From Deltaproteobacteria bacterium (GTDB lineage: Bacteria > Desulfobacterota > Syntrophia > Syntrophales > UBA2210): DNA of 14,477 nt. Positions 7,812 through 14,477 of the stretch are shown in pieces. The position numbers were made by a program, and so were the translations under genes. Under the pieces are notes generated by a model. It worked only from the letters and a program-made list of their open reading frames with translations. It ran no database searches and was not told where the DNA came from. The stretch covers positions 1 to 14,477 of the forward strand of contig JAFGPZ010000184.1 of assembly GCA_016935935.1 (NCBI GenBank), in the 5' to 3' direction. Within the stretch, counting starts at the first letter, position 1, and each line of letters opens with the position of its first letter.

Positions 7812-9158
7812 ATGGAAGTAACTGGTAAAAAAATACTGATAATAGGCCTGGGTAAAACTGGTGTATCGCTTGCCAGGTTTCTTGTGAAGCGTGGCGCACA
7901 TGTTCTTGTCACTGATATTAGAGACGCCAAGGATATGAAAGAGAATATTAATGCCCTGAAGGGACTGCCTGTGAATTTTCACATGGGGCGTCATTGCGGT
8001 GACGGGCTGTCTGAAGTGGATATGATCATACCCTCTCCAGGAGTTCCTCCCTACAACGAATTCCTGGTGGAAGGTGCAGAGAAAGGATTGCCAATCATCA
8101 GCGAGATAGAGCTTGCCTTCAGTTATCTGAAAGAGCCTGTCGTAGCGATCACGGGTACAAATGGGAAGACAACGACGACAAAACTTATAGGCGAGATGCT
8201 GAAAAGGTGCGGCAAAAGAGTTTTTGTCGGAGGGAATATAGGGGAACCCCTCATTGAATACGTCGACGGAGAAGAGAGGGCCGATTATCTGGTGGTGGAG
8301 GTGAGCAGTTTTCAACTTCAGTGGGTGGGTAATTTTCATCCATATGTGGCGATTCTCCTGAATATGAGTGCCGATCATCTCGATTATCATGAGAACTTTG
8401 AAGAATATAGATCAATAAAGGAGAGAGTCTTCGCGCGTCAGACCTCCGATGATCTTGCCATCCTCAATGCCGATGATCCACTCTCAGAAGAGATGGCGGG
8501 GAAAATAGATGCAGATATCATTCAATTCAGTTCATCAAAAAAGCTTAAAAGGGGTATATCTATTGACGGTCCTCTGTTGCGCTACAGAGACGAGGGAGGA
8601 GTAAAAGAAGATTATCCGGTTGAAGGGTTTCAAATAAGAGGTGTTCACAACCTTGAAAATATCATGGCAGCCATCGTGGCCGCGAGGAGATGCGGATGTC
8701 CGTCGGCGGGAATTATTGAGGCGGTACGAAACTTTGAGGGGATACCGCACCGTATAGAATTTGTAAGGTCAAAGAACGGAGTGGATATATATAATGACTC
8801 CAAGGGGACCAATGTAGATGCTGTCAAGAGGGCACTGGAATCATTTTCCCGCCCCGTGATTCTTCTCATGGGAGGGAGGTACAAGGGGGGTGATTTCGGT
8901 ATCCTGTCCACGTTGATAAGAGAAAAGGTAAAAAAGGTGATCCTTTTTGGTGAGGCGAGAGATAAAATCGAGTCATTCATAGAAGGCATCACTGATACCG
9001 GGTGGTCTGAGAATCTGAAGGATGCACTCGAAAAAGCTTATGATAGCGCGTCTCCAGGTGATGTGATACTCCTCTCGCCGGGGTGTTCCAGTTTCGACTC
9101 TTTTGCGAACTACAAGGAGAGGGGAAACTATTTTAAAGAGATTGCGAGGGATCTGTGA
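7812..9158 (+). CDS. murD: UDP-N-acetylmuramoyl-L-alanine:D-glutamate ligase MurD
   Basis: MurD adds D-glutamate to UDP-MurNAc-L-Ala in the cytoplasm. The 448 residues match the family. The N-terminal Rossmann-like domain opens with KKILIIGLGKTGVSLARFL and includes SPGVPP. The ATPase loop is GTNGKTTTT (K119), followed by VEVSSFQLQ and HLDYHENFEEY. The C-terminal domain has NDSKGTNVDAVKRAL and LLSPGCSSFDSFANYKERG, both characteristic of MurD. The preceding 27 bases (7785-7811) hold only a weak GAAG match (7804-7807), so initiation may be inefficient or depend on readthrough from mraY. The stop overlaps the ftsW GTG by four bases (GTGA). Confidence 0.97.
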   Translation: MEVTGKKILIIGLGKTGVSLARFLVKRGAHVLVTDIRDAKDMKENINALKGLPVNFHMGRHCGDGLSEVDMIIPSPGVPPYNEFLVEGAEKGLPIISEIELAFSYLKEPVVAITGTNGKTTTTKLIGEMLKRCGKRVFVGGNIGEPLIEYVDGEERADYLVVEVSSFQLQWVGNFHPYVAILLNMSADHLDYHENFEEYRSIKERVFARQTSDDLAILNADDPLSEEMAGKIDADIIQFSSSKKLKRGISIDGPLLRYRDEGGVKEDYPVEGFQIRGVHNLENIMAAIVAARRCGCPSAGIIEAVRNFEGIPHRIEFVRSKNGVDIYNDSKGTNVDAVKRALESFSRPVILLMGGRYKGGDFGILSTLIREKVKKVILFGEARDKIESFIEGITDTGWSENLKDALEKAYDSASPGDVILLSPGCSSFDSFANYKERGNYFKEIARDL

Positions 9159-10291
9159 AATCAATAAGTGGAAGAGAAAAAGAGAATTACGGATCTCAGA
9201 CAGAAAGGAAAATGCCGGATATTGTTCTCCCCACTGTGACACTCTTTCTGGTTACCATCGGCACCATTATGATTTACAGTTCCAGTTCGATAATAGCATC
9301 TGAGAAGTTTTTAGATGAATACTATTTCCTTAAAAGGCAGATTGTCTTCGTATTCCTTGGGCTTGCCGCTATGGTGATCATGTCTAAAATTCCCTACCTC
9401 TATTGGCAAAAGCTTGCCTATGTCGGAGTTTTTGTATCCATCATCCTGCTTTCCCTCTTGCTTGTTCCAGGGTGGGGAGTCAAGGCTGGTGGCGCCACAA
9501 GATGGCTTAAGGTAGGCAGCTTCTCTTTCCAGGTAACGGAAGTTGTCAAGGTTGCGCTTATTATATTTCTGGCTCACTATTTAACCAAGAAGAGAGAGTA
9601 CGCAAAAAAATTCTCCCGGATATTTATTGTCCCTCTTACAGTGACTGCCTTGATTATATCACTTATCCTTTTCCAGCCCGACTTCGGTACTTCTGTAATT
9701 ATCGTTATGGTAGCTATGATCATGTTCTATCTGGCAGGAAGCAGGGTGCTTCATCTCACCGTGCTGGCCTCTCTCTTTATCCCCGCAGCCGTTATGCTTG
9801 TCCTCGGGGAGAGTTACCGTTTGCAGAGGTTGCTCTCTTTTGTCGATCCCTGGAAGGATCCCACAAACTCCGGTTTTCATATTATTCAGTCCTTTCTCTC
9901 CTTCGGTTCAGGAGGACCCTTTGGAGTTGGTATCGGAAACGGAATGCAGAAACTGTTTTACCTTCCCGAACCTCACACCGACTTTATCCTCTCAGTTATC
10001 GCTGAAGAGGGAGGATTTTTAGGGGTTGCCATCATTTTAATATTGTTCACTATTCTTATTGTCAGGGGGTTCATGGTTTCATTCAACGCTACCGATATCT
10101 TCGGTACCTTGTTGTCAGCCGGGTTGACAACAATACTGGTGCTGGAGGCCTTCATCAATATGGCGGCCGTGATGGGACTGGTCCCTACGAAGGGGTTGGT
10201 ACTGCCTTTTTTAAGTTATGGTGGGACATCGCTGGTGATGAGTATGGTGGCAATCGGAATCATTCTGAACATTTCTTCTCACCGAAATTAG
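9155..10291 (+). CDS. ftsW: septal peptidoglycan glycosyltransferase FtsW (SEDS family)
   Basis: FtsW polymerises lipid II into septal glycan and works with FtsI. The 378 residues are mostly hydrophobic, with about ten membrane segments after a charged N-terminal tail of roughly 27 residues. SEDS signatures are RWLKVGSFSFQ, QPDFGTS, the segment PEPHTDFILSVIAEEGGF, whose D276 is the probable catalytic aspartate, and PTKGLVLPFLSYGGTS. The loop usually reading QPSE is Q126-V-T-E129, retaining only Q and E. The start is GTG, overlapping the murD stop as GTGA with GAGGG (9146-9150) 4 bases upstream. ATG 9212 is an alternative that removes 19 residues. Its neighbours (murD, murG) mark it as FtsW and not the related RodA. 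Confidence 0.95.
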   Translation: MKSISGREKENYGSQTERKMPDIVLPTVTLFLVTIGTIMIYSSSSIIASEKFLDEYYFLKRQIVFVFLGLAAMVIMSKIPYLYWQKLAYVGVFVSIILLSLLLVPGWGVKAGGATRWLKVGSFSFQVTEVVKVALIIFLAHYLTKKREYAKKFSRIFIVPLTVTALIISLILFQPDFGTSVIIVMVAMIMFYLAGSRVLHLTVLASLFIPAAVMLVLGESYRLQRLLSFVDPWKDPTNSGFHIIQSFLSFGSGGPFGVGIGNGMQKLFYLPEPHTDFILSVIAEEGGFLGVAIILILFTILIVRGFMVSFNATDIFGTLLSAGLTTILVLEAFINMAAVMGLVPTKGLVLPFLSYGGTSLVMSMVAIGIILNISSHRN

Positions 10292-10299
10292 GAGAGGGG
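10291..10299 (+). promoter_or_regulatory. strong Shine-Dalgarno in the ftsW-murG junction, phased for a mini-ORF
   Basis: GGAGAGGGG begins at the last base of the ftsW stop codon. It lies 4 bases before ATG 10304, which opens a 19-codon ORF out of frame with murG, and 18 bases before the first usable murG ATG (10318). It is therefore well placed for the mini-ORF and too distant for normal murG initiation. Confidence 0.5.
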
Positions 10300-10303
10300 A
10301 TAT

Positions 10304-10363
10304 ATGTCTAAACGAGAATGCCGATGGAAACGCTGCGACAAAATGAAGAAGGTATCAGGTTAA
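10304..10363 (+). other. 19-codon mini-ORF overlapping the murG start (possible leader peptide)
   Basis: ATG 10304 reads MSKRECRWKRCDKMKKVSG and stops at TAA 10361-10363, overlapping the first 46 bases of murG in another frame. Nine of its 19 residues are K or R. It has the only good Shine-Dalgarno of the junction. It could keep ribosomes near the murG start by coupling, it could be chance, or a one- or two-base sequence error could have split it from murG. I know of no family for it. That it is translated is inference. Confidence 0.3.
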
Positions 10364-11433
10364 TCATAGCAGGAGGAGGAACGGGTGGTCATCTCTTTCC
10401 TGCCGTGGCGATTGCGGAGGAGTTTCTAAAGAGAGACAGCAGAAACTGTGTACTTTTCATAGGAACGGAGAAGGGATTGGAAGGGAGAATCCTATCAGAC
10501 TATGGTTATCAGTTGCGTACAATTGAGGTGGAGGGAATCAGGGGGAAGGGAATCTTCAAATCGATTATCGGTATTTCCCGGATTCCTAAAAGTATTTTCC
10601 AGTCCCGGTCTATTATACAAGACTTTGCCCCTCATATTGTCTTGGGTGTAGGAGGATACGCGTCAGGGCCGGCGGTCATGGCGGCTCATTTTATGGGGAT
10701 AAAGACTGCCATTGCGGAACAGAATATCCTGCCCGGTTTTACTAACAGGATACTTGGAAGATTTGTGGAGAAGGTTTTTTTGACACATCCGGATAGAAAT
10801 AAATTTTTTCAGGAGAAGAAGGTAATCGTTACGGGGAATCCCGTTAGAGCGGACATCTGGGGCAATAGTAAAGAAACAAGAGAGAATAAAGAGAAGCTTG
10901 CAATTCTTGTATTTGGAGGAAGTCAGGGAGCTTCCAGTATTAACAGGGCTGTTACTGAATCCATAACTTTTCTCAAAGGTTTGAGAGATAATATGTTGTT
11001 CATGCATCAGACGGGGGAGAAGAATTTCGATGAGGTTTCAAAGGCCTATCGTGACAATAATATGGATGCAGATGTTCTACCTTTTATAATCGATATGGCA
11101 CGTGCCTACAGGTGGGCCGATCTTGTTATATGCAGAGCAGGGGCAACATCAGTTGCCGAGATAACAGCAATGGGAAGGGCATCAATCCTCATACCTTATC
11201 CCCATGCCGTTGGAAATCATCAGGTGTTGAATGCCCAGGTTCTTCACGATGCCGGTGCCACCCATATGATTCTGGAAGATGAACTCACAGGCGAGAGGCT
11301 TGCCAATCTCCTGAAATTGTTCCATTCAAAACGGAATATGATTACAGAAATGGAGATAAAATCGAAAAAACTGGGGAAGAAAAAAGCGGCAGCAGACATT
11401 GTCGACGGATGTCTGGCATTGCAGGGAGTATGA
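10318..11433 (+). CDS. murG: UDP-GlcNAc:lipid I N-acetylglucosaminyltransferase MurG
   Basis: MurG adds GlcNAc to lipid I at the inner membrane face, making lipid II. The 371 residues form the two-domain GT-B fold. Motifs are the glycine loop GGGTGGHLFPA (from G19), GVGGYASGP, a second-domain GGSQGA (G200-A205) and the donor-binding CRAGATSVAE (C272-E281), with E281 in the usual sugar-nucleotide position, then PYPHAVGNHQ. The acceptor-side motif that is commonly HEQN reads A133-E-Q-N136. An in-frame TAA at 10309-10311 limits the start to ATG 10318 or ATG 10324, and neither has a close ribosome binding site. The stop meets murC in a TGATG overlap. Confidence 0.96.
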   Translation: MPMETLRQNEEGIRLIIAGGGTGGHLFPAVAIAEEFLKRDSRNCVLFIGTEKGLEGRILSDYGYQLRTIEVEGIRGKGIFKSIIGISRIPKSIFQSRSIIQDFAPHIVLGVGGYASGPAVMAAHFMGIKTAIAEQNILPGFTNRILGRFVEKVFLTHPDRNKFFQEKKVIVTGNPVRADIWGNSKETRENKEKLAILVFGGSQGASSINRAVTESITFLKGLRDNMLFMHQTGEKNFDEVSKAYRDNNMDADVLPFIIDMARAYRWADLVICRAGATSVAEITAMGRASILIPYPHAVGNHQVLNAQVLHDAGATHMILEDELTGERLANLLKLFHSKRNMITEMEIKSKKLGKKKAAADIVDGCLALQGV

Positions 11434-12824
11434 TGAAAGACGACGCAAGAAAAGGTGTTATGAGGAAAAAAATAGGCCATATTCATTTCGTGGGAATAGG
11501 AGGCATCGGCATGAGTGGTATTGCAGAGGTTCTCTTGAATCTGGGCTATTCAGTTAGTGGATCTGATATCAGCAAGACAGACATCACCGAACGGCTGATC
11601 TCCCTCGGCGCCGACCTTTCCTACGGACACAAATCATCAAATGTGGGCGATGCAAGTGTTGTGGTTACATCAACGGCGGTTAAAGAAGATAATTCGGAGG
11701 TTATGGAGGCACGCAGCAGGAATATACCTGTCATTCCAAGGGCTGAAATGCTCGCCGAACTTCTAAAGATGAAGTTTTCCATTGCCGTATCGGGTTGTCA
11801 CGGGAAGACCACGACAACTTCCATCGTATCCACTGTACTGGCCTGCGGCGGACTCGATCCAACCATGGTGATAGGTGGAAGATTGGACAGTATAGGGAGC
11901 AATGCCCGGTTGGGAGATGGGGAGGTTATCGTTGCCGAAGCCGATGAAAGCGACGGTTCTTTTCTTAAACTTTCACCTTCCATTTCAGTTATCACGAATA
12001 TAGACAGGGAACATCTGGATTATTACCTCGATATAGGCGAAATAAAGGATGCCTTTCTTCAATTTGCCAATTCTGTTCCATTTTACGGCACGACGATACT
12101 GTGTAGCGATTGTGTAAATGTAAGGGATATACTTCCAAGGATTAAGCGAAGAGTCATAACTTACAGTATCTCAGAAAACTCGGACTACAGAGCCACCGAT
12201 ATATCCTTTGACGGGATGAAGACCAGATATCTTCTACATTACAGAGACGAGCCTCTCGGGTATATTTCCATTAGTGCCCCAGGTCTCTTTAATGTTTGCA
12301 ACTCTATGGCTGCAGTTGCTGTGGCACGGGAGCTGGATATGGAATTCCCTGCTATACAGGAAGGTATCAATTCATATGCCGGTGTCCATCGCAGGCTTGA
12401 AGTCAAGGGAACAGTTCATGGGATTACTGTGGTAGACGATTATGGCCATCATCCTACGGAAATCAGAGCGACGCTTGCCGCTGCCAGACATGTATGGAAA
12501 GGGAGACTTGTAGTGGTATTTCAGCCACACAGGTATACACGCACAAAGTTACTGTTTGATGACTTTGTCGGCGCCTTTAATGATGCCGATCTGCTGATTG
12601 TGACAGATATATATGCCGCCAGTGAAAAAGAAATAAAGGGAGTGAACGCCATCAGTCTCTGCAAGGCAATAAAGGATGGCGGACATGAAGATGCCATTTA
12701 TCTGTCAAGTTTTGACGAAATTGTTAATTACCTGAAAGCGGCAACAAACCCCGGTGACACCGTCATCACACTCGGTGCCGGTGATGTCTGGGCAGTAGGC
12801 GAGAAACTGGTCAACAGCTTCTAA
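11433..12824 (+). CDS. murC: UDP-N-acetylmuramate:L-alanine ligase MurC
   Basis: MurC adds the first amino acid, L-alanine, to UDP-MurNAc. The N-terminal domain has the family hallmark HFVGIGGIGMSGIAEVLL. The ATPase loop is GCHGKTTTTS (K125 with this start), followed by EADESDGSFLKL and NIDREHLDYY. The C-terminal domain has HRRLEVKG, DDYGHHPTEI and FQPHRYTRT. The start is ambiguous. ATG 11433 (463 residues) overlaps the murG stop as TGATG and has AGGGAG (11423-11428) 4 bases upstream. ATG 11430 would give an ATGA overlap with a poorly spaced site. ATG 11460 (454 residues) begins MRKKIGHIHF, like many relatives. I favour 11433 because tight overlaps dominate this cluster. Confidence 0.95.
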   Translation: MKDDARKGVMRKKIGHIHFVGIGGIGMSGIAEVLLNLGYSVSGSDISKTDITERLISLGADLSYGHKSSNVGDASVVVTSTAVKEDNSEVMEARSRNIPVIPRAEMLAELLKMKFSIAVSGCHGKTTTTSIVSTVLACGGLDPTMVIGGRLDSIGSNARLGDGEVIVAEADESDGSFLKLSPSISVITNIDREHLDYYLDIGEIKDAFLQFANSVPFYGTTILCSDCVNVRDILPRIKRRVITYSISENSDYRATDISFDGMKTRYLLHYRDEPLGYISISAPGLFNVCNSMAAVAVARELDMEFPAIQEGINSYAGVHRRLEVKGTVHGITVVDDYGHHPTEIRATLAAARHVWKGRLVVVFQPHRYTRTKLLFDDFVGAFNDADLLIVTDIYAASEKEIKGVNAISLCKAIKDGGHEDAIYLSSFDEIVNYLKAATNPGDTVITLGAGDVWAVGEKLVNSF

Positions 12825-12840
12825 GTAAAAGGTATTGGAG

Positions 12841-13773
12841 ATGTTGAAGGATAGAGAAGCGAGAAAAGCAATCAAAGAGATGGTCTCGGGTAGACTGTTG
12901 TTTGACGAGCCAATGTCTCGTCACACATCGATAGGAGTGGGGGGCCCTGCTGATCTTCTCGCATTCCCTGAAAGTATCGAAGAACTTACCGGACTGATAT
13001 CGCATCTTAGTAAGCATAATGTGCCCATGGTTCCTGTTGGAAACTGTACCAATCTTATTGTACGGGACGGGGGTTTTCGAGGGGCCATGATTTCATTGAA
13101 GGCGCTTCAAAAGGTGGAATTGAAGTGCGGAGAGCGGGACATAGTTTTCATTGTTGCCGAGGCTGGAGTTCTGCTTTCTCAGGTTGTAGATCTTGCTGTT
13201 AGAGAGGCGCTGTCGGGAGTGGAGTTCTGTGCTGGAATTCCAGGAAGCATTGGTGGCAGTGTAAAAATGAATGCAGGAGCCTACGGGAAAGAATTGAAGG
13301 ACATCATAAAATCGGTGAGTGTTTTTAATGGGGGTATGGAGATAGAAGATGTCGGTGTCGAAAAGCTCCTTTTTAAATACAGGGATCTCATGACACCTGA
13401 AAGTGCGATCATAACGGGCGCGACACTCAGCCTTTTAAGGGGAGAGAAAAGGGAGATCAAAAAGAAGGTTTCAGAAATATTGGAGATACGCAAGGGTAAA
13501 CATCCCATCGAGTACCGTAATGCGGGGTCTATCTTCAAAAATCTTTCAGGATATCCAGCGGGAAGGATCATAGATGAACTGGGAATGAAAGGAATCAGGG
13601 TGGGCGATGCCCAGGTGTCTGAGAAGCATGGTAATTTCATCGTAAATCTTGGACATGCCACGGCCGATGATGTGATCTCTCTTATAGAGATAATCCGACA
13701 TAGGGTTATGGATAAAAGAGGGATCTATCTTGATACCGAGGTAAAGATAGTGGGAGTAGGCGATAACGTATGA
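12841..13773 (+). CDS. murB: UDP-N-acetylenolpyruvoylglucosamine reductase MurB
   Basis: MurB is a FAD- and NADPH-dependent reductase that converts UDP-GlcNAc-enolpyruvate to UDP-MurNAc, the step before MurC. The 310 residues include HTSIGVGGPADLL (FAD domain), G67-N-C-T-N71 in place of the usual GxGSN, IPGSIGGSVKMNAGAYG, and YRNAGSIFKN with the likely catalytic S230. IRVGDAQVSEKHGNFIVN and a C-terminal DTEVKIVG with E300 as probable proton donor follow. The layout resembles the shorter (type II) MurB enzymes. I use ATG 12841, which has AAAAGG (12827-12832) 8 bases upstream. A TTG at 12835 is in frame but too close to that site. The stop overlaps ftsQ as ATGA. Confidence 0.96.
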   Translation: MLKDREARKAIKEMVSGRLLFDEPMSRHTSIGVGGPADLLAFPESIEELTGLISHLSKHNVPMVPVGNCTNLIVRDGGFRGAMISLKALQKVELKCGERDIVFIVAEAGVLLSQVVDLAVREALSGVEFCAGIPGSIGGSVKMNAGAYGKELKDIIKSVSVFNGGMEIEDVGVEKLLFKYRDLMTPESAIITGATLSLLRGEKREIKKKVSEILEIRKGKHPIEYRNAGSIFKNLSGYPAGRIIDELGMKGIRVGDAQVSEKHGNFIVNLGHATADDVISLIEIIRHRVMDKRGIYLDTEVKIVGVGDNV

Positions 13774-14477
13774 GAAGATCCTTTAAAGCAAAGATTGCAA
13801 CGAAAAAAAACAGATTGAAGAGACAGTCTGGCCCGATGTTCCGTGAAACTCTCAAGGTTTCTGCTGTGATTGTCATTGCGACTGCTATCGCCTTTTGCAT
13901 GGTTTATGCGTACAATTTTATCATCATCGATCCCTATTTCCAATTGGACAGAGCCTCCATCAGAGGTTGTGAAAGGGTCACCGAAAAGGAGGTTATAGAA
14001 CTCGCCGGTATCGCACCATCCATGAATATACTTACCATGAATCTTGACAGGATAAAAAAAAGAATACGGACAAACCCCTGGGTGGAAGATGTCTTTGCCG
14101 GGAGAGAGCTTCCCAACAGACTTGTAGTCGAGATAGTTGAAAGAAAAGCAGCCGCTATCATCAAAAAGAATGAAAAATTGTACCTTGCCGATTGGAACGG
14201 CGAAATTTTTAAGGGATATGAAAAGGGCGATTCGGTAGATCTGCCACTCCTTACAGGCTTTTATGAGAATGAAAAAGTGAAGGCGGATCTCCTTAATAAG
14301 GGATTTAAACTCTTGCGTTATCTCTCACGTAACAGGACATTCCCCGGAATTGAGAATGTGTCTGAGGTTATAGGTGAAGAGATGTACGGATTTACTATTA
14401 TTACGAATGAAGGGTTATTGATCGAGCTCGGTTTCGGTAATTACAGTGAAAAATTTACGAAACTGAACATAGTAATG
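13770..14477 (+). CDS. ftsQ: cell division protein FtsQ (partial, runs off the right edge)
   Basis: An open frame of 236 codons starts at ATG 13770 and is still open at the end of the window. The N-terminus is strongly basic (RRSFKAKIATKKNRLKRQ), followed by one membrane segment at about residues 30-50. A POTRA domain at about 57-126 runs from FQLDRASIRGCERVTEKEV to NRLVVEIVERKA and contains NPWVEDVFAGRELPN. After it comes the start of the FtsQ/DivIB periplasmic domain. FtsQ joins FtsB-FtsL and brings FtsW-FtsI to the septum. The ATGA overlap with murB, a GGGAGTAGG (13752-13760) at 9 bases and the position in the dcw order support the call. ftsA and ftsZ would be expected just beyond the window. 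Confidence 0.93.
   Translation, partial: MRRSFKAKIATKKNRLKRQSGPMFRETLKVSAVIVIATAIAFCMVYAYNFIIIDPYFQLDRASIRGCERVTEKEVIELAGIAPSMNILTMNLDRIKKRIRTNPWVEDVFAGRELPNRLVVEIVERKAAAIIKKNEKLYLADWNGEIFKGYEKGDSVDLPLLTGFYENEKVKADLLNKGFKLLRYLSRNRTFPGIENVSEVIGEEMYGFTIITNEGLLIELGFGNYSEKFTKLNIVM

Noticed and set aside
7791..8390. Long antisense open frame (199 codons) opposite murD
   Set aside because: It lies wholly against conserved MurD coding sequence, has no ribosome binding site or recognisable motif, and its composition reads as the reverse of murD codons.
1..14477. CRISPR array, tRNA, rRNA, transposon, phage gene or defence system
   Set aside because: Apart from the leader boxes I saw no long direct or inverted repeats, clover-leaf sequences or accessory genes. 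The coding sequence is filled by canonical dcw genes.

Overview
The window is one uninterrupted division and cell-wall (dcw) gene cluster, with every gene on the + strand. It starts at the cluster's own promoter and ends inside ftsQ. The order is mraZ, rsmH (mraW), ftsL, ftsI (class B PBP with a PASTA domain), murE, murF, mraY, murD, ftsW, murG, murC, murB, ftsQ (partial at the right edge). I saw no mobile element, CRISPR array, RNA gene or foreign insertion. No gene-free stretch exceeds 94 bases.

Organism: a Gram-negative-type bacterium. MurE carries the DNPR signature of meso-diaminopimelate-adding enzymes, and the cluster encodes FtsL and FtsQ. The murG-murC-murB-ftsQ order, a PASTA-tailed FtsI and protein texture such as the MurC N-terminus (KIGHIHFVGIGGIGMSG) suggest Desulfobacterota, perhaps a Syntrophia-like lineage. 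This is inference from memory of family sequences; no search was run. Moderate GC and frequent AGA, AGG and ATA codons run evenly through the window, so there is no sign of recent transfer.

Layout: bases 1-94 hold a near-consensus sigma-70 promoter (TTGACA, 17 bases, TATAGT). It is followed by three 10-bp-phased AAGTGGA/TAGTGGA repeats that look like the MraZ operator, and the last repeat merges with the mraZ ribosome binding site. mraZ (95-544) begins at an unavoidable TTG codon. From there to ftsQ the genes overlap or nearly touch (TAATG, ATGA, GTGA and TGATG junctions), with only short gaps, the longest being 27 bases before murD. No internal terminator was seen, so a single polycistronic unit is likely.

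How the genes work together: murB, murC, murD, murE and murF build UDP-MurNAc-pentapeptide in the cytoplasm. MraY and MurG turn it into lipid I and then lipid II. FtsW (SEDS glycosyltransferase) and FtsI (transpeptidase) use lipid II at the septum, with FtsQ and FtsL as the scaffold that recruits and activates them. RsmH methylates 16S rRNA, and MraZ regulates the cluster. No D-Ala-D-Ala ligase (ddl) lies between murB and ftsQ.

I found no undescribed system. The points worth a second look are the operator that runs into the mraZ ribosome binding site, a Gly-to-Trp change in MraZ's second DNA-binding motif, a 19-codon mini-ORF that takes the only good ribosome binding site before murG, and a non-canonical QVTE in FtsW.
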